The notes under the pieces were generated by a model that saw only the letters and a program-made list of their open reading frames with translations, was not told the origin of the DNA and did no database searches. The translations under genes were made by a program, and so were the position numbers. 64,000 nucleotides of DNA from Oceanobacillus profundus (GTDB lineage Bacteria > Bacillota > Bacilli > Bacillales > Amphibacillaceae). This document shows, one piece after another, positions 1-9,678 of this stretch; the stretch's first letter is position 1, and the number at the start of each line of letters is the position of its first letter. Location: contig NZ_QWEH01000010.1 in the NCBI RefSeq assembly GCF_003515705.1, forward strand, positions 89,804 through 153,803, in the 5' to 3' direction.

Positions 1-2
1 TC

Positions 3-644
3 TATGGCAATTCCCCAACGGATATGGCTTTACAATGGGAGAAAAAGCGAGCAGCATACCTGCATACGGTTGATCTAGACGGTGCTAAAACTGGTGACTC
101 CTTAAATCAAGACGCCATTAAAGCAATCGCCAAACAAACGGAAATCCCTGTTCAGGTCGGTGGAGGTATTCGTTCACTTGATACGATAGAAGATTACCTT
201 GCTGCAGGCATCGCTCGCGTGATTATTGGTACAGCAGCTATTAACGACAAAGCCTTTTTAAAAGAGGCCGTCGAAAAGTTCGGATCTCGAATCGCCGTTT
301 CCATTGATGCGCGGAATGGCTATGTCGCTACAGATGGTTGGACAGAAACAAGTACCGTCAAAGCCATCGATCTTGTCGCTGAACTTGAACAGATTGGCGT
401 TAAAACAATTGTCTACACGGACATTATGAAGGATGGCATGATGCAAGGACCGAATTTTGAAGAGCTGCAAGCTGTGAATGAAGCAACAAGCATGGATGTC
501 ATTGCATCTGGCGGTGTTTCAACAGAGGAAGATATACGCAAGCTAAAATCACTGAACATGTATGGTGCGATTATTGGGAAAGCATTATACGACGGCACAT
601 TGAATTTTGAATCGTTAACGGAGGAAAATTTCTATGCTCGCTAA
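3..644 (+). CDS. hisA: HisA, ProFAR isomerase (5' end outside window)
   Basis: Phosphoribosylformimino-5-aminoimidazole carboxamide ribotide isomerase, step 4 of histidine synthesis, a cytoplasmic (beta-alpha)8 barrel. The frame is open from base 3 and begins [13 protein letters not shown], so the true start lies upstream; about 213 of roughly 240 residues are present. Family features seen are the [11 protein letters not shown] strand, the phosphate-binding VGGGIR loop and the C-terminal ASGGVS loop. The stop overlaps the hisF start by 11 bases, as in Bacillus his operons, which implies translational coupling. The identification is secure; only the N-terminus is missing. Confidence 0.96.
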   Translation, partial: YGNSPTDMALQWEKKRAAYLHTVDLDGAKTGDSLNQDAIKAIAKQTEIPVQVGGGIRSLDTIEDYLAAGIARVIIGTAAINDKAFLKEAVEKFGSRIAVSIDARNGYVATDGWTETSTVKAIDLVAELEQIGVKTIVYTDIMKDGMMQGPNFEELQAVNEATSMDVIASGGVSTEEDIRKLKSLNMYGAIIGKALYDGTLNFESLTEENFYAR

Positions 645-1398
645 ACGAATTATCCCTTGTCTCGATGTTGATAAAGGACGGGTGGTAAAGGGAAAAAAAT
701 TTCAAAATATCCAGGATGTTGATGACCCAGTGGCATTAGCCAAAAGATATAACGAAGCCGGCGCTGATGAACTTGTTTTTTATGATATTACAGCATCCAA
801 TGAAGAACGCGATATATTTCTCGATGTCGTTGAGCAAGTTGCCAAAGAGATCGCAATTCCATTTACAGTTGGTGGTGGCATACGAACGGTTGAGGATATC
901 CATCAAGTTCTCCGCTCCGGAGCAGATAAAGTATCTATCAATAGTGCAGCTGTAACAAATCCGCAACTTATCAAGGATGCCGCTTTGAAATTTGGCAGCC
1001 AGTGCATTGTCTTATCGATTGACGCAAAGGAAGTAGCACCAAATCAGTGGAACGTTTTTACAAAAGGTGGTCGTTACGATACGGGAATAGATGCCATTCA
1101 ATGGGCCAAGCAAGGAGAAGAGCTTGGTGCTGGAGAACTTGTCATTAATGCAATGGATTCAGACGGGGAGAAAGATGGCTATAATATTTCATTAACCAAA
1201 GCTATTGCCGATACCGTTAATATTCCAATTGTTGCAAGCGGTGGAGCTGGTATAAAAGAGCATTTTCTTGCTGTATTAGAGCAAGGTGCGGATGCTGCAC
1301 TTGCTGCATCTGTATTTCACTATGATGAGATTCAAATACCTGACCTCAAGATCTATCTTCAGGAAAATAATATCATCGTCAGGAGGGAAAGAAAATGA
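634..1398 (+). CDS. hisF: HisF, imidazole glycerol phosphate synthase cyclase subunit
   Basis: Cyclase subunit that takes ammonia from HisH and converts PRFAR to imidazole glycerol phosphate plus AICAR. The 254 residues match the usual family length. The N-terminal [20 protein letters not shown] carries the catalytic Asp (D11) that defines HisF, followed by [10 protein letters not shown] and a second phosphate loop with IVASGGAG. It starts inside hisA and its stop overlaps the hisIE start by 4 bases (ATGA). HisH is not in the window and presumably lies upstream with the rest of the operon. Confidence 0.97.
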   Translation: MLAKRIIPCLDVDKGRVVKGKKFQNIQDVDDPVALAKRYNEAGADELVFYDITASNEERDIFLDVVEQVAKEIAIPFTVGGGIRTVEDIHQVLRSGADKVSINSAAVTNPQLIKDAALKFGSQCIVLSIDAKEVAPNQWNVFTKGGRYDTGIDAIQWAKQGEELGAGELVINAMDSDGEKDGYNISLTKAIADTVNIPIVASGGAGIKEHFLAVLEQGADAALAASVFHYDEIQIPDLKIYLQENNIIVRRERK

Positions 1399-2036
1399 GA
1401 GTAAATATCGAACAGCTTGTCTTTGATGATAATGGCTTAATCCCTGCCATTGTACAAGACGCAGGGACAGGAAACGTCTTAACATTAGCATATATGAACC
1501 AGGATGCATTAAACAAAACAATCCAAACCAATGAAACATGGTTTTTCTCAAGAAAGCGACAGAAGCTATGGAATAAAGGAGAAACATCCGGAAATAAACA
1601 GCAAATCATAAGAATTTCTTATGATTGTGACGCGGATGCATTATTGGTTCAGGTTAATCCGCTCGGACCAGCATGTCATACCGGTAATGAATCCTGTTTC
1701 TACAATGAACTTTATACAAATGATATCCCGGCACACGATATCGTCCATAGCGTAATTGCGAAAATTAAGGATCGCCGCGATAATCCTGTTGACGGTACGT
1801 ACACATCGTATCTTTTTGAAAAAGGAATCGATAAAGTGCTTAAAAAGGTCGGAGAAGAAACGTCAGAAGTCATTATCGGGGCAAAGAATAACGATAAACA
1901 AGAGCTTACTAGCGAAATAGCTGATCTTACGTATCATACACTCGTATTGATGGAACTTATGGATGTATCCCTTTCCGATATAAAAAACGAATTAATGAAA
2001 AGACATATTCAAAAGGAAGGTCAAAATCGTGAGTAA
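1395..2036 (+). CDS. hisIE: HisIE, bifunctional PRA-CH / PRA-PH
   Basis: Bifunctional phosphoribosyl-AMP cyclohydrolase and phosphoribosyl-ATP pyrophosphatase, steps 2 and 3 of histidine synthesis. Residues about 1-110 form the HisI domain, with [10 protein letters not shown], the [16 protein letters not shown] core, a DCDAD metal motif and the zinc-ligand region around CHTGNESCF. Residues about 115-205 form the HisE domain, an all-alpha MazG-like fold with [22 protein letters not shown]. The 213-residue length is normal for the fusion. It overlaps hisF by 4 bases and hisC by 8. Confidence 0.97.
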   Translation: MRVNIEQLVFDDNGLIPAIVQDAGTGNVLTLAYMNQDALNKTIQTNETWFFSRKRQKLWNKGETSGNKQQIIRISYDCDADALLVQVNPLGPACHTGNESCFYNELYTNDIPAHDIVHSVIAKIKDRRDNPVDGTYTSYLFEKGIDKVLKKVGEETSEVIIGAKNNDKQELTSEIADLTYHTLVLMELMDVSLSDIKNELMKRHIQKEGQNRE

Positions 2037-3084
2037 ATTTTGGAGCGACATGGCAAAGCGATGTACCCCCTATATCCCTGGGGAGCAAATCAATCGTGCT
2101 AATGTAATTAAATTAAATACGAATGAGAATCCGTATGGTCCATCACCAAAAGTTATACAGGCAATCCAAAAAGAAAGTGAACAAACATTAAATCTCTATC
2201 CTTCACCAACAACAGACAAATTAAGGGAGGTTATCGCAGCACTCAATTCCTTATCCAAGGAAAATGTTTTCGTTGGAAATGGATCAGATGAAGTTCTTGC
2301 CTTTTCGTTTATGGCTTTTTTTGATAGCAACAAAGCCATTCGCTATCCAGCTATTTCATATAGCTTTTACCCCGTATATGCGAAGCTATTCGGTATTCCA
2401 GCCGAGGAAATTGCCCTTCAGGATGATTTTACGATACCGATAGAGGATTTCTACCAATCAGACGGAGGCGTTATTTTTCCAAATCCAAATGCGCCAACCA
2501 GTATTTATATGGAAATTGATACGGTAAAGAAAATCTTGGATAACAACCCTGAACAAGTTGTCATTGTGGATGAAGCATATATCGACTTTGCAGCAGAATC
2601 TGCTGTTTCCTTAATCAATTCCTATGAAAATCTGCTTGTTATTCAAACCATGTCCAAATCGAGATCCTTGGCCGGACTGCGGGTCGGATTTGCGTTAGGT
2701 CATCCGAATCTAATTGAAGGATTGACCCGCATTAAAGACTCAGTGAATTCCTATACAGTCGATCGATTGGCTATTGCTGGAGCAGAAGCTGCTATGGCTG
2801 ATGTGTCTTATTTTAACGAGACGACAGAGAAAATAATTCGAACAAGGGAATGGACCATTGTTGAAATGGAAAAACGCGGATTTACTGTCCTGCCCTCCCA
2901 AACAAATTTTATTTTTGCAACACATCCTAACAAAGACGCAGGGGAGTTATATACAGCTTTAAAAGAAAAAGATATACTTATTCGATACTTTAAGGTACCT
3001 ATGATTGATAACCATGTTCGGGTTACGATTGGCACAGATGAACAGATGGCACAATTTTTCAAAATGCTCGATACGATACTATAA
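2029..3084 (+). CDS. hisC: HisC, histidinol-phosphate aminotransferase
   Basis: PLP-dependent class II aminotransferase converting imidazole-acetol phosphate to histidinol phosphate. It begins with GTG inside hisIE, preceded by AAGG. Family features are [11 protein letters not shown] near the N-terminus, VGNGSDE for cofactor phosphate binding, the PNPNAPTS substrate loop, VDEAYIDF, and the PLP lysine in [18 protein letters not shown]. The 351 residues are normal. HisC in this position, as the last gene, differs from B. subtilis, where hisC sits in the trp supraoperon; here trp and his loci are separate. Confidence 0.95.
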   Translation: MSKFWSDMAKRCTPYIPGEQINRANVIKLNTNENPYGPSPKVIQAIQKESEQTLNLYPSPTTDKLREVIAALNSLSKENVFVGNGSDEVLAFSFMAFFDSNKAIRYPAISYSFYPVYAKLFGIPAEEIALQDDFTIPIEDFYQSDGGVIFPNPNAPTSIYMEIDTVKKILDNNPEQVVIVDEAYIDFAAESAVSLINSYENLLVIQTMSKSRSLAGLRVGFALGHPNLIEGLTRIKDSVNSYTVDRLAIAGAEAAMADVSYFNETTEKIIRTREWTIVEMEKRGFTVLPSQTNFIFATHPNKDAGELYTALKEKDILIRYFKVPMIDNHVRVTIGTDEQMAQFFKMLDTIL

Positions 3085-3274
3085 TTTAAATCCGTATGCT
3101 CTTTCAATTCGTCTTACTCAATTGTAACACTTTTATTTTCTATTTTATGCACAGATTGAGAAGTGTTGCCATTCCAATATTCGTATTTTCCGTACAATAT
3201 CTCTGGTTGAAAAACATTGAATATTTGAGTGTCAAAACAACATAATATATAATCTATACCTTGATATAACAATA

Positions 3275-3304
3275 AAATGGCATACGTCAATTCGTATGCC
3301 ATTT
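3275..3304 (-). terminator. 12-bp perfect hairpin, minus-strand terminator
   Basis: Arms AAATGGCATACG and CGTATGCCATTT are separated by TCAATT. On the minus strand the hairpin is followed by a T-rich tract, so it best serves the leftward gene ending at 3372. It may also act as a bidirectional stop for hisC. No other gene is supported between 3085 and 3371. Confidence 0.7.
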
Positions 3305-3371
3305 AGCTTGTCATTTAACTAATATGCACCTCAAAACGAAACCATTTACTAAAAGATGCGATGCTTTTCTT

Positions 3372-4085
3372 TTACAATACATTCTCAACTTCTGCGTTTT
3401 CTTTCAATTCATCAATTCTTGTCCGCAGTTGCTCACTTTGCTTTTCATTTGTAAGCACATCTTTAATTTGTCCTTCAACTTCTTCTAGCTTACCAATTTC
3501 TCCATTTTGCTCTTTTAGCTGATCATAGTACTCTTGTACTTCCTTGTCTGTCACTTCTACTTCAAATTCCGAATCCATATACTTTCTTGTTACTAACTCA
3601 CCCGTGAGCTGCTCTTTGAACTCATCCTCTGACAATTGTAACTGTTCCAAGAGAGTGGTAAATTGGTCTTCACCACTTGTTTCCTTAATACTAACTAGTT
3701 CTTCTTGTACTTCTTCATCTGTCACTTTGATACCTTCATTTTCGGCATCCTGTTTAATAAGAGTCTGTTCAACAAGGATGGATACAGTCTGATCTTTGAT
3801 CATATCAAGATTACTTACATCTTGTCCATATTGATACATTGTTGATTTTACTTGTGTATATATCGGGTTATAATCCGATCCTGAAATTTCTTCTCCATTA
3901 ACAACAGCAACCGGATCTTTTTCATCCAGTTTTTCTTCATCCGTAAATTCTAATTCCTGTTGTGCAGCAGGTTGTTCTGAAGTGTCGCCTTCTGTATTTT
4001 CATTTTCCTTCGTCTCATCATTCCCACATGCAGCTAGCATGATGATGACTAAGAACGCCAGTGATAGCACACTTAACTTTTTCAT
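3372..4085 (-). CDS. SurA-N-type lipoprotein (PrsA/SurA-related chaperone)
   Basis: Predicted secreted lipoprotein of 237 residues. The start at 4085 is chosen over an in-frame ATG 36 bases upstream because GAGGGAGT precedes it and MKKLSVLSLAFLVIIMLAACGN is a complete lipoprotein signal with lipobox LAAC. An acidic linker (about residues 20-55) leads to a helical SurA N-terminal-like chaperone domain opening with DPVAVVNGEEISGSDY. No parvulin PPIase domain follows, unlike PrsA. It probably helps extracytoplasmic folding or acts as a holdase, but the substrate is unknown. It is monocistronic, with a hairpin downstream at 3275. Confidence 0.8.
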   Translation of the reverse strand: MKKLSVLSLAFLVIIMLAACGNDETKENENTEGDTSEQPAAQQELEFTDEEKLDEKDPVAVVNGEEISGSDYNPIYTQVKSTMYQYGQDVSNLDMIKDQTVSILVEQTLIKQDAENEGIKVTDEEVQEELVSIKETSGEDQFTTLLEQLQLSEDEFKEQLTGELVTRKYMDSEFEVEVTDKEVQEYYDQLKEQNGEIGKLEEVEGQIKDVLTNEKQSEQLRTRIDELKENAEVENVL

Positions 4086-4312
4086 AATGGACTCCCTCGC
4101 TTCTATTAAGTCTTCTTCCATTCAACCACACATCTATATATGATTTCAAGTGGAAACAAAATAGCTGTTAATTCAGTAATTGCTATTGTAGCAGGGTTTA
4201 AAGCGTTTATTTACATTTCCATAACAAAAATTACTTACTTTTGCTTTGAAAGGTAGAGAAAGGCTCTCGACGATCTCTTTTCCTAAGACAGATAGCAAAA
4301 AAATACCCTCCG

Positions 4313-4349
4313 ATCTGTTGAAGGCAATCACACACGGCCTTTAACAGAT
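4313..4349 (-). terminator. Terminator of the siderophore permease operon
   Basis: Arms ATCTGTTGAAGGC and GCCTTTAACAGAT have one mismatch around an 11-base loop. On the minus strand a TATTTTTTTGC tract follows a few bases later (4295-4305). It lies directly downstream of the permease gene ending at 4383. Confidence 0.7.
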
Positions 4350-4382
4350 GAGGATATAAAAGTACATCGTAAACTCAAATTA

Positions 4383-5438
4383 TTATAAAGTCTTTCTCTT
4401 TAAAATTATAATTAAGAATGTTAATCCACCAACGATTTCGATAATAATTGAAACTACACCTTGCGCGTTAAATACATGATTCATGATAAAATATGAACCA
4501 GTTAGTATCAAAAATCCGGTTGCAAGAGCCATTGGGAAAATATATCTATGATCATAAGTTGGCGCCAGCTGATAACTCAACGTTGCAACCAAAAACCCAA
4601 AGAAAGTAAGTGGTCCAACCAAAGCCGTTGAGACTGACATCAAAATGGAAACTAATACAAGAACATAAATGATACTAAATTGATGATTTACTCCCAAAGA
4701 TGTAGAAATATTCTTTCCAAGTGATAATACATTTAAATTTTTTGAATAAGCAAGAAGAAGTAATGCAACAATTATTACGATTGGAATCGCAATAGAAAAA
4801 TACTCTGGGTCCGCATTATTGACAGAACCAAACAATTTTGCCTGCAAAATATCAAATTCAGCCGGTGCAAGCAGTTTTCTCATGAAAGTTGACAAAGACC
4901 TTAAACCTGTACCAATAATGATTCCAACCAATAGCATAAGCTGTAAATTTCCATACTTTCCGGATAGCAACCATCCATAAAGTATCAAACACATTAAGAC
5001 CATAACAACCACTTGCAATAAAAATGGTCCAGTGCCACTATAACCTATAAATACGCTGGCACCAAAGAAAAACATTGTACCCGTATGTATGGTGGAGTAA
5101 AGTGCTTCAAATCCTAAAAGTGAAGGAGTGATTACCCGATTATTCGTAACCGATTGGAAAGCAACCGTCGCCAGGCTTTGACAAATCGCAGCAATAATCA
5201 TTGCAACAATAGCTACCATTCTTCTTTCAACGACTGGGATAAAGGAAGGGGAATCTACTGGAACTGGATTGTTATAAACTAAAAGTCCGTATGAAGAAAG
5301 AACACCTAATCCAATCAACGTTATCAACAATATCCAATAACGCTTTTCCTCCTTCTTAGAACGAAAAGCTTTAGCTGCTCTATTCTTATTAGGAAGGCTA
5401 GAAACAATTTTGACATTTTTTTTATTCGTATATTCCAA
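4383..5438 (-). CDS. FecCD-family iron-siderophore ABC permease (YclO-like)
   Basis: Inner-membrane permease of an Fe(III)-siderophore importer, 351 residues, with about nine hydrophobic segments after a basic cytosolic N-terminus (NKKNVKIVSSLPNKNRAAK). FecCD features include the SYGLLVYN entry helix and the GPLTFFGFLVATLSYQL segment that contacts the ATPase. It is the second permease of the unit, 4 bases after the first. The pair resembles YclN/YclO (petrobactin) and SstAB-type transporters, so a catecholate or petrobactin-like substrate is likely. The substrate assignment is inference. Confidence 0.88.
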   Translation of the reverse strand: MEYTNKKNVKIVSSLPNKNRAAKAFRSKKEEKRYWILLITLIGLGVLSSYGLLVYNNPVPVDSPSFIPVVERRMVAIVAMIIAAICQSLATVAFQSVTNNRVITPSLLGFEALYSTIHTGTMFFFGASVFIGYSGTGPFLLQVVVMVLMCLILYGWLLSGKYGNLQLMLLVGIIIGTGLRSLSTFMRKLLAPAEFDILQAKLFGSVNNADPEYFSIAIPIVIIVALLLLAYSKNLNVLSLGKNISTSLGVNHQFSIIYVLVLVSILMSVSTALVGPLTFFGFLVATLSYQLAPTYDHRYIFPMALATGFLILTGSYFIMNHVFNAQGVVSIIIEIVGGLTFLIIILKRKTL

Positions 5439-5442
5439 TTTG

Positions 5443-6453
5443 TTATCCTAGCCTCCTTCTTCTTAATAAAATTACAATAAATACGACTGCGCCCACTGTT
5501 CCAAGTATCAAAGAGACAGGTACTTCAAATGGCATTATAATTGTCCTGGATATTATATCAGAAATGGTTAGAGCACCCATCCCGGACACACATACCCAAG
5601 GCAAATTACTCCTAAGATCATCACCTCTAAACATGGAAACAATATTTGGTACTATTAAACCTAAAAAAGGTAAATTTCCAATAACAGCTGCGACAATTCC
5701 AACTGCCACAGCAATAAGACCCGTACCAATAAGAACAATCTTATTATAGCTTACTCCTAGACTTGTTGTAACATCTTCTCCTAATCCAGCTAAAGTCAAT
5801 CTATCAGCATAGATAAAAATAAAAATAGTAATGACAACAATCAGCCATAAATATTCATATCTTCCAACTTGAATCGATGCAAAAGAACCTACAAACCAGG
5901 TTTCAACATTTTGTGACATTTGAAAAGCGAGCCCAACAAAAGTGGAAATTGCAGAAATGACCGCTCCTAGCATTATCCCAATAATCGGGACAATTAAAGA
6001 CGAACGAAGTTTAACTCTTCTTAAAAACAAAAAGAAAACCATCGTTCCAATAAAGGAAAAAATGATTGCCGCAGTCATTCTTTGGACTAAAGTTGGCGCC
6101 GGGAATAATAAATAAGCAAAAATCAATCCCAAGCCTGCCCATTCAATTGTTCCAGTTGTAGTTGGTTCAACTAAGCGGTTCTGTGTAATAAGTTGCATTA
6201 CGAGTCCTGCCATTGCCATTGCAGCTCCAGTTAACATTAATGCAGCTGTTCTTGGAATACGAGTGATGAAAAACATTTCCATTCCATCCTCTTGTCCCCG
6301 TATATCATAAACCCCAGTAAACATTGAAATAATACCGAGAATAATAACAACTATGATTGCTAATATAAAAGGTTTCGTCCATACTTTATGATGATTAGAA
6401 CGTTGGGGCTGAGAGTTCTCAGCCCCAAACATTCTTATTATATTTTTAGGCAC
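5443..6453 (-). CDS. FecCD-family iron-siderophore ABC permease (YclN-like)
   Basis: First of two paired siderophore permeases, 336 residues, with about nine transmembrane segments. Typical motifs are the ITRIPRTAALMLTGAAMAMAGLVMQ entry region, shared by BtuC/FecCD proteins, and the IGNLPFLGLIVPNIVSMF coupling helix. It starts 20 bases after the binding-protein gene and is almost contiguous with the second permease, so the three are one transcript from the Fur-type promoter near 7700. Confidence 0.9.
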   Translation of the reverse strand: MPKNIIRMFGAENSQPQRSNHHKVWTKPFILAIIVVIILGIISMFTGVYDIRGQEDGMEMFFITRIPRTAALMLTGAAMAMAGLVMQLITQNRLVEPTTTGTIEWAGLGLIFAYLLFPAPTLVQRMTAAIIFSFIGTMVFFLFLRRVKLRSSLIVPIIGIMLGAVISAISTFVGLAFQMSQNVETWFVGSFASIQVGRYEYLWLIVVITIFIFIYADRLTLAGLGEDVTTSLGVSYNKIVLIGTGLIAVAVGIVAAVIGNLPFLGLIVPNIVSMFRGDDLRSNLPWVCVSGMGALTISDIISRTIIMPFEVPVSLILGTVGAVVFIVILLRRRRLG

Positions 6454-6473
6454 TATAGTTATACTCCTCTATA

Positions 6474-7520
6474 CTACTCAGCTAAAGTATTTGCAAGATC
6501 TTCAAATAACTTTATAAAAGTTTGTATTGATTCATTTGTATACGTGTCTGCTGGTGCATAAACTAACTGTTCTTCAGAAACGGCAGTTGTGTTTTGAAGA
6601 GCAGGTGAATTATCGATAACATCCTGAGCAGGAACTGCATCAGTTGAAGATGATACCGCAGCATCACGGTCTAGTACGAAAATCCAATCAGGATCGGTTT
6701 GTGCAATAGCTTCAACAGAAATATCATCACCTTCGTGGTCTGCAGAAGCTTGGTCAATTTCTAAAGCCGGAGTCCATTCAAAAATATCATACAACGGTCC
6801 CCAAACACGTCCAGAATGTGGAGCTGAAAAAGCAATGTCTCCACCAGATACTATAACACTCATGACTGTATCTGTCCCGTTATATGCAGACTGAGCTTCT
6901 TCGATAGCTTGATCAAAATCAGCTACCAATTGTTCAGCCTCTTCATTTTTATCAAAAATTTGCCCCAAAGCGAACGTAGAATCCTTAAATCCATTTACCA
7001 AGTTTTCTCCAGGGGTAGCAGCTTCCTCGGAAACATCAATATTAAGATCAATAACAGCTGCATTTGGCACTAATTCTTTTATATCTTCATAATAGCTAGC
7101 AAATCTTTGACCGACAATTACAACTTCAGGGTCTACAGCTGCTATAACTTCAAGGTTTGGTTCACGGTGATTTCCAATGTTTTGAACTGATTCATCAGCT
7201 ACATATGGTAAATCTGCAGGCATTACATCCTTTGGAGCAGCAGATAATTCAATACCCCAATCAGATAATGTTTCAAAAGTTCTATTATCTAAAGCAACGA
7301 CATTCTTTGGATTTACTGGGACTGTAACAGTTCCATGAGCATCCGTGATTTCGACCGTTGCAGCTTCAGCAGAATCATCTGCTTGCTCTTCTGTTTCAGC
7401 AGAATCATTCGCTCCCTCATCCGTTTCATCATTACCTGAATCTGAGCAAGCTGCCAACACCAAAGCAAAAATTGCAAAAATAGCTATAATAAATGCTGAT
7501 TTAAAATTAGACTTTCTCAT
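6474..7520 (-). CDS. Siderophore-binding lipoprotein (YclQ-like)
   Basis: Extracytoplasmic substrate-binding lipoprotein of 348 residues. The signal MRKSNFKSAFIIAIFAIFALVLAAC ends in lipobox LAAC and is followed by an acidic linker, then a periplasmic-binding class III fold opening with VEITDAHGTVTVPVNPKNVVALDNR. The EPNLEVIAAVDPEVVIVGQR region is typical of siderophore binders. It captures Fe(III)-siderophore for the two downstream permeases. The YclQ/petrobactin group is the closest family I recognise, but the exact ligand cannot be read from sequence. Confidence 0.9.
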   Translation of the reverse strand: MRKSNFKSAFIIAIFAIFALVLAACSDSGNDETDEGANDSAETEEQADDSAEAATVEITDAHGTVTVPVNPKNVVALDNRTFETLSDWGIELSAAPKDVMPADLPYVADESVQNIGNHREPNLEVIAAVDPEVVIVGQRFASYYEDIKELVPNAAVIDLNIDVSEEAATPGENLVNGFKDSTFALGQIFDKNEEAEQLVADFDQAIEEAQSAYNGTDTVMSVIVSGGDIAFSAPHSGRVWGPLYDIFEWTPALEIDQASADHEGDDISVEAIAQTDPDWIFVLDRDAAVSSSTDAVPAQDVIDNSPALQNTTAVSEEQLVYAPADTYTNESIQTFIKLFEDLANTLAE

Positions 7521-7666
7521 TTCTTCTACCTCTTCCCTTATGTAAGTTTTATAGACGAGTAGACTATTGAATTGATGAAATTAATATCTATGTTATATTT
7601 TAGTGCGTGAGTTAAAGAATTATTATTTCATTTTACTATAGTGCATAGCTGCAACACGACACAATT

Positions 7667-7728
7667 GATATTGATAATCAATCTCAATAAATCTATTTAA
7701 AGTATATCAAATCAAGAAGCGTTGTCAA
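7667..7728 (-). promoter_or_regulatory. Sigma-A promoter with Fur box, siderophore operon
   Basis: Read on the minus strand: -35 TTGACA (7723-7728), 16-base spacer, -10 TATACT (7701-7706). Just downstream, 7667-7685 matches the 19-base Fur consensus GATAATGATAATCATTATC at 16 of 19 positions. An operator at about +10 to +28 fits iron-dependent repression. The remaining upstream region (7729-8151) shows no gene; it has one hairpin at 7943-7974 (arms CATGCGTGCT/AGCACGCATG) without a T tract. Confidence 0.8.
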
Positions 7729-8151
7729 CTGTATTTTGAAAGCTTAAATTTTTTAAACTTATACCTTGTGCATAAATCATCAGCTCAAAAATCCAATTAT
7801 TCCCATCCCATTCTCAATTGCAGATGCGATACAGAAGGATTCGTATGAGAATAGTCACTTAAACAATGAAAGAAACCGCTTAAACACAAGCTTCCTGAAA
7901 AGATACAACCAATTGATTAAAAACTAAGTTCCGCACCATAGACATGCGTGCTACCTATGAAGGAAGCACGCATGGTTAGGTTAATCGTTCTCAGTTAGCT
8001 GCACCAGCCTGAAGCTAAATTGCCGTAGAGAAGATGTTTTTCCTAGATTATACATTTAAAAGGTATGCGGTTTAGACATTTACAAGAAAACAATTATGGA
8101 CTAAACTTAGCAGCTGGAAGCACGGAACTGTTAACTACTTTTAAAATTATC

Positions 8152-8916
8152 TTAATGGGAGTCAAAGTATACGCAAAAACGACAACCGTTTTGCATATGA
8201 ACTGGAATATGCATATCATAGACTTCATTTAATGCCTCTGAATTAATAATTTCGTGTGTTGGCCCATCTTTTACGAGACGTCCATCTCTTAAAGCTACGA
8301 TGTGGTCTGAATAAACAGAAGCAAAATTAATATCATGCAATACAATCACAACTGTTTTACCTAGCTCATCGACAAGCTTGCGTAATATTTTCATGATTTG
8401 TACAGAATGCTTCATATCCAAATTATTCAATGGCTCATCCAGTAAAATATATTCTGTGTCCTGGGCAATAACCATGGAAATAAATGCACGTTGCTTTTGA
8501 CCGCCAGACAGTTCATCTAAGAATTTATGTTGAATATCTGCTAAGTTCAGATACTCAATTGCCTGGTCGACGATTCGATTATCCTCAGCATTTAAACGAC
8601 CTTTCGAGTATGGATACCGACCAAACGATACCAATTGTCGAATTGTTAGTTTCACATTTAAAAAATTTGCTTGTCTCAAAATGGCAATGCGCTTAGCGAA
8701 TTCATTTGATTTCATATTTTTTATATTGTTTTTATCTAGTAATACATCTCCAGTGTCTGAATCTAGCAGTCGGCTTACCATGGAAAGTAGCGTTGATTTT
8801 CCTGCACCGTTTGGCCCTATAAACGACGTAATTTTGTTAGGCTTAATTTGAACCGATACATCTTTTACGATAGATTTATTTCCGTACTTCTTTGTCAATC
8901 CTTTTATTTCGATCAT
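8152..8916 (-). CDS. Siderophore ABC transporter ATPase (YclP-like)
   Basis: Cytoplasmic ATPase of the FecE/YclP group, 254 residues. Walker A is GPNGAGKST (about residue 34), the Q-loop is in AILRQANFLN, the signature LSGGQKQR (about 136), Walker B YILLDEPLNNLD, and the switch His is in VIVLHDINFAS. It is the only ATPase near the two permeases and presumably powers them. It is transcribed separately, with 630 bases between it and the binding-protein gene; in YclNOPQ the ATPase sits inside the operon. The ribosome site (AGGGC) is weak. Confidence 0.88.
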   Translation of the reverse strand: MIEIKGLTKKYGNKSIVKDVSVQIKPNKITSFIGPNGAGKSTLLSMVSRLLDSDTGDVLLDKNNIKNMKSNEFAKRIAILRQANFLNVKLTIRQLVSFGRYPYSKGRLNAEDNRIVDQAIEYLNLADIQHKFLDELSGGQKQRAFISMVIAQDTEYILLDEPLNNLDMKHSVQIMKILRKLVDELGKTVVIVLHDINFASVYSDHIVALRDGRLVKDGPTHEIINSEALNEVYDMHIPVHMQNGCRFCVYFDSH

Positions 8917-9216
8917 GTCGTAGCCCTGCTTTCTTTAAGTATTAAATAAGTGAAATAATTATCAGCAATAATAATATACTGATTGTATGGTATGTTATAT
9001 TTAAAATTTAGACATGCAACACAAGAACTCTCTCACCAACATTGTTTTCGTATCTTTCTATAAATCCGCTTCCAATGGAAGGTGATTCTGTTCATCTGTG
9101 AAGTTTCATCTAACCTCTGCTCCTTCTTTTTGGAAAGACGTTATCTGTAGCCTTCACATGTTTTTGTAAAGATATTTCATTATTGAACAACGTTCGTGTT
9201 ACGCTCATTGTATAAC

Positions 9217-9271
9217 TAATAATGATTATCATTATTAATTATATTATAGATGACACGCATTTTAAAATCAA
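9217..9271 (-). promoter_or_regulatory. Sigma-A promoter with perfect Fur palindrome, ATPase gene
   Basis: On the minus strand: -35 TTGATT (9266-9271), 17-base spacer, -10 TATAAT (9243-9248). A perfect 21-bp palindrome with arms TAATAATGAT/ATCATTATTA (9217-9237) covers the predicted start of transcription and matches the Fur consensus. The leader to the ATPase start at 8916 would be about 320 nt. A weaker Fur-like half site lies at 8951-8965, so a second, closer promoter is possible. Nothing else is recognisable between 8917 and 9216. Confidence 0.8.
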
Positions 9272-9364
9272 TGTTTCTTCACTAGTCCATCCTCGAATAG
9301 TAATAAAATCATACGAACTTAAAGGTTTTTGAATTCATCGGCATTACAAATACAAAATAAAAAG

Positions 9365-9407
9365 ACTGCACTTCATTGTTAGAGACACTCTAACAATGAA
9401 GTGCAGT
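9365..9407 (-). terminator. 20-bp perfect hairpin, minus-strand terminator
   Basis: The outer pair A9365/T9407 plus arms CTGCACTTCATTGTTAGAG and its exact complement make a 20-bp stem around a 3-base loop. On the minus strand it is followed by TCTTTTTATTTTG, giving a strong intrinsic terminator. The nearest leftward gene is the DsbA-like gene ending at 9679, separated from it by a repeat element at 9452-9674. Confidence 0.75.
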
Positions 9408-9451
9408 TCATCACAGCATGTTTTTAATTATTTAGGCTCTAATTAGTGCGC

Positions 9452-9674
9452 GTTCAAAAAGGGGGATAAAAAGAACCGAGATCAGCTAAATTTGCAACGT
9501 CCTTTTACAAAGCCGACACTAGCACGTCCTGTGCGTCGGAGTTCGAGGCCGCGTAAGTTCCCCGTACCGGGCTTAAACTCGATATGCTGACTTCGACGTT
9601 CGACACAGGACATGTCGGAACTTAGCCGAAGGTCTACTGCTCTCGATGTTTCATTATTACCGGACTTTTTGAAC
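9452..9674. repeat. 223-bp MITE-like element with GTTCAAAAAG inverted ends
   Basis: The ends are exact inverted repeats, GTTCAAAAAG at 9452 and CTTTTTGAAC at 9665. The interior is GC-richer than its surroundings, has no ORF and contains nested inverted repeats including GACACAGGACATGTC. It abuts the stop codon of the DsbA-like gene. The same two end sequences occur joined by one base at 19846-19866. A non-autonomous mobile element is the likeliest reading (inference). Confidence 0.55.
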
Positions 9675-9678
9675 CTTA

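Noticed and set aside
3114..3302. 62-residue leftward open frame after hisC
   Set aside because: AT-rich composition, it includes the terminator hairpin, and it has no ribosome site or recognisable sequence.
7740..8151. Degraded gene between the siderophore binding protein and ATPase genes
   Set aside because: I looked in all frames for FecCD or other remnants and saw none; only a hairpin at 7943-7974 stands out.
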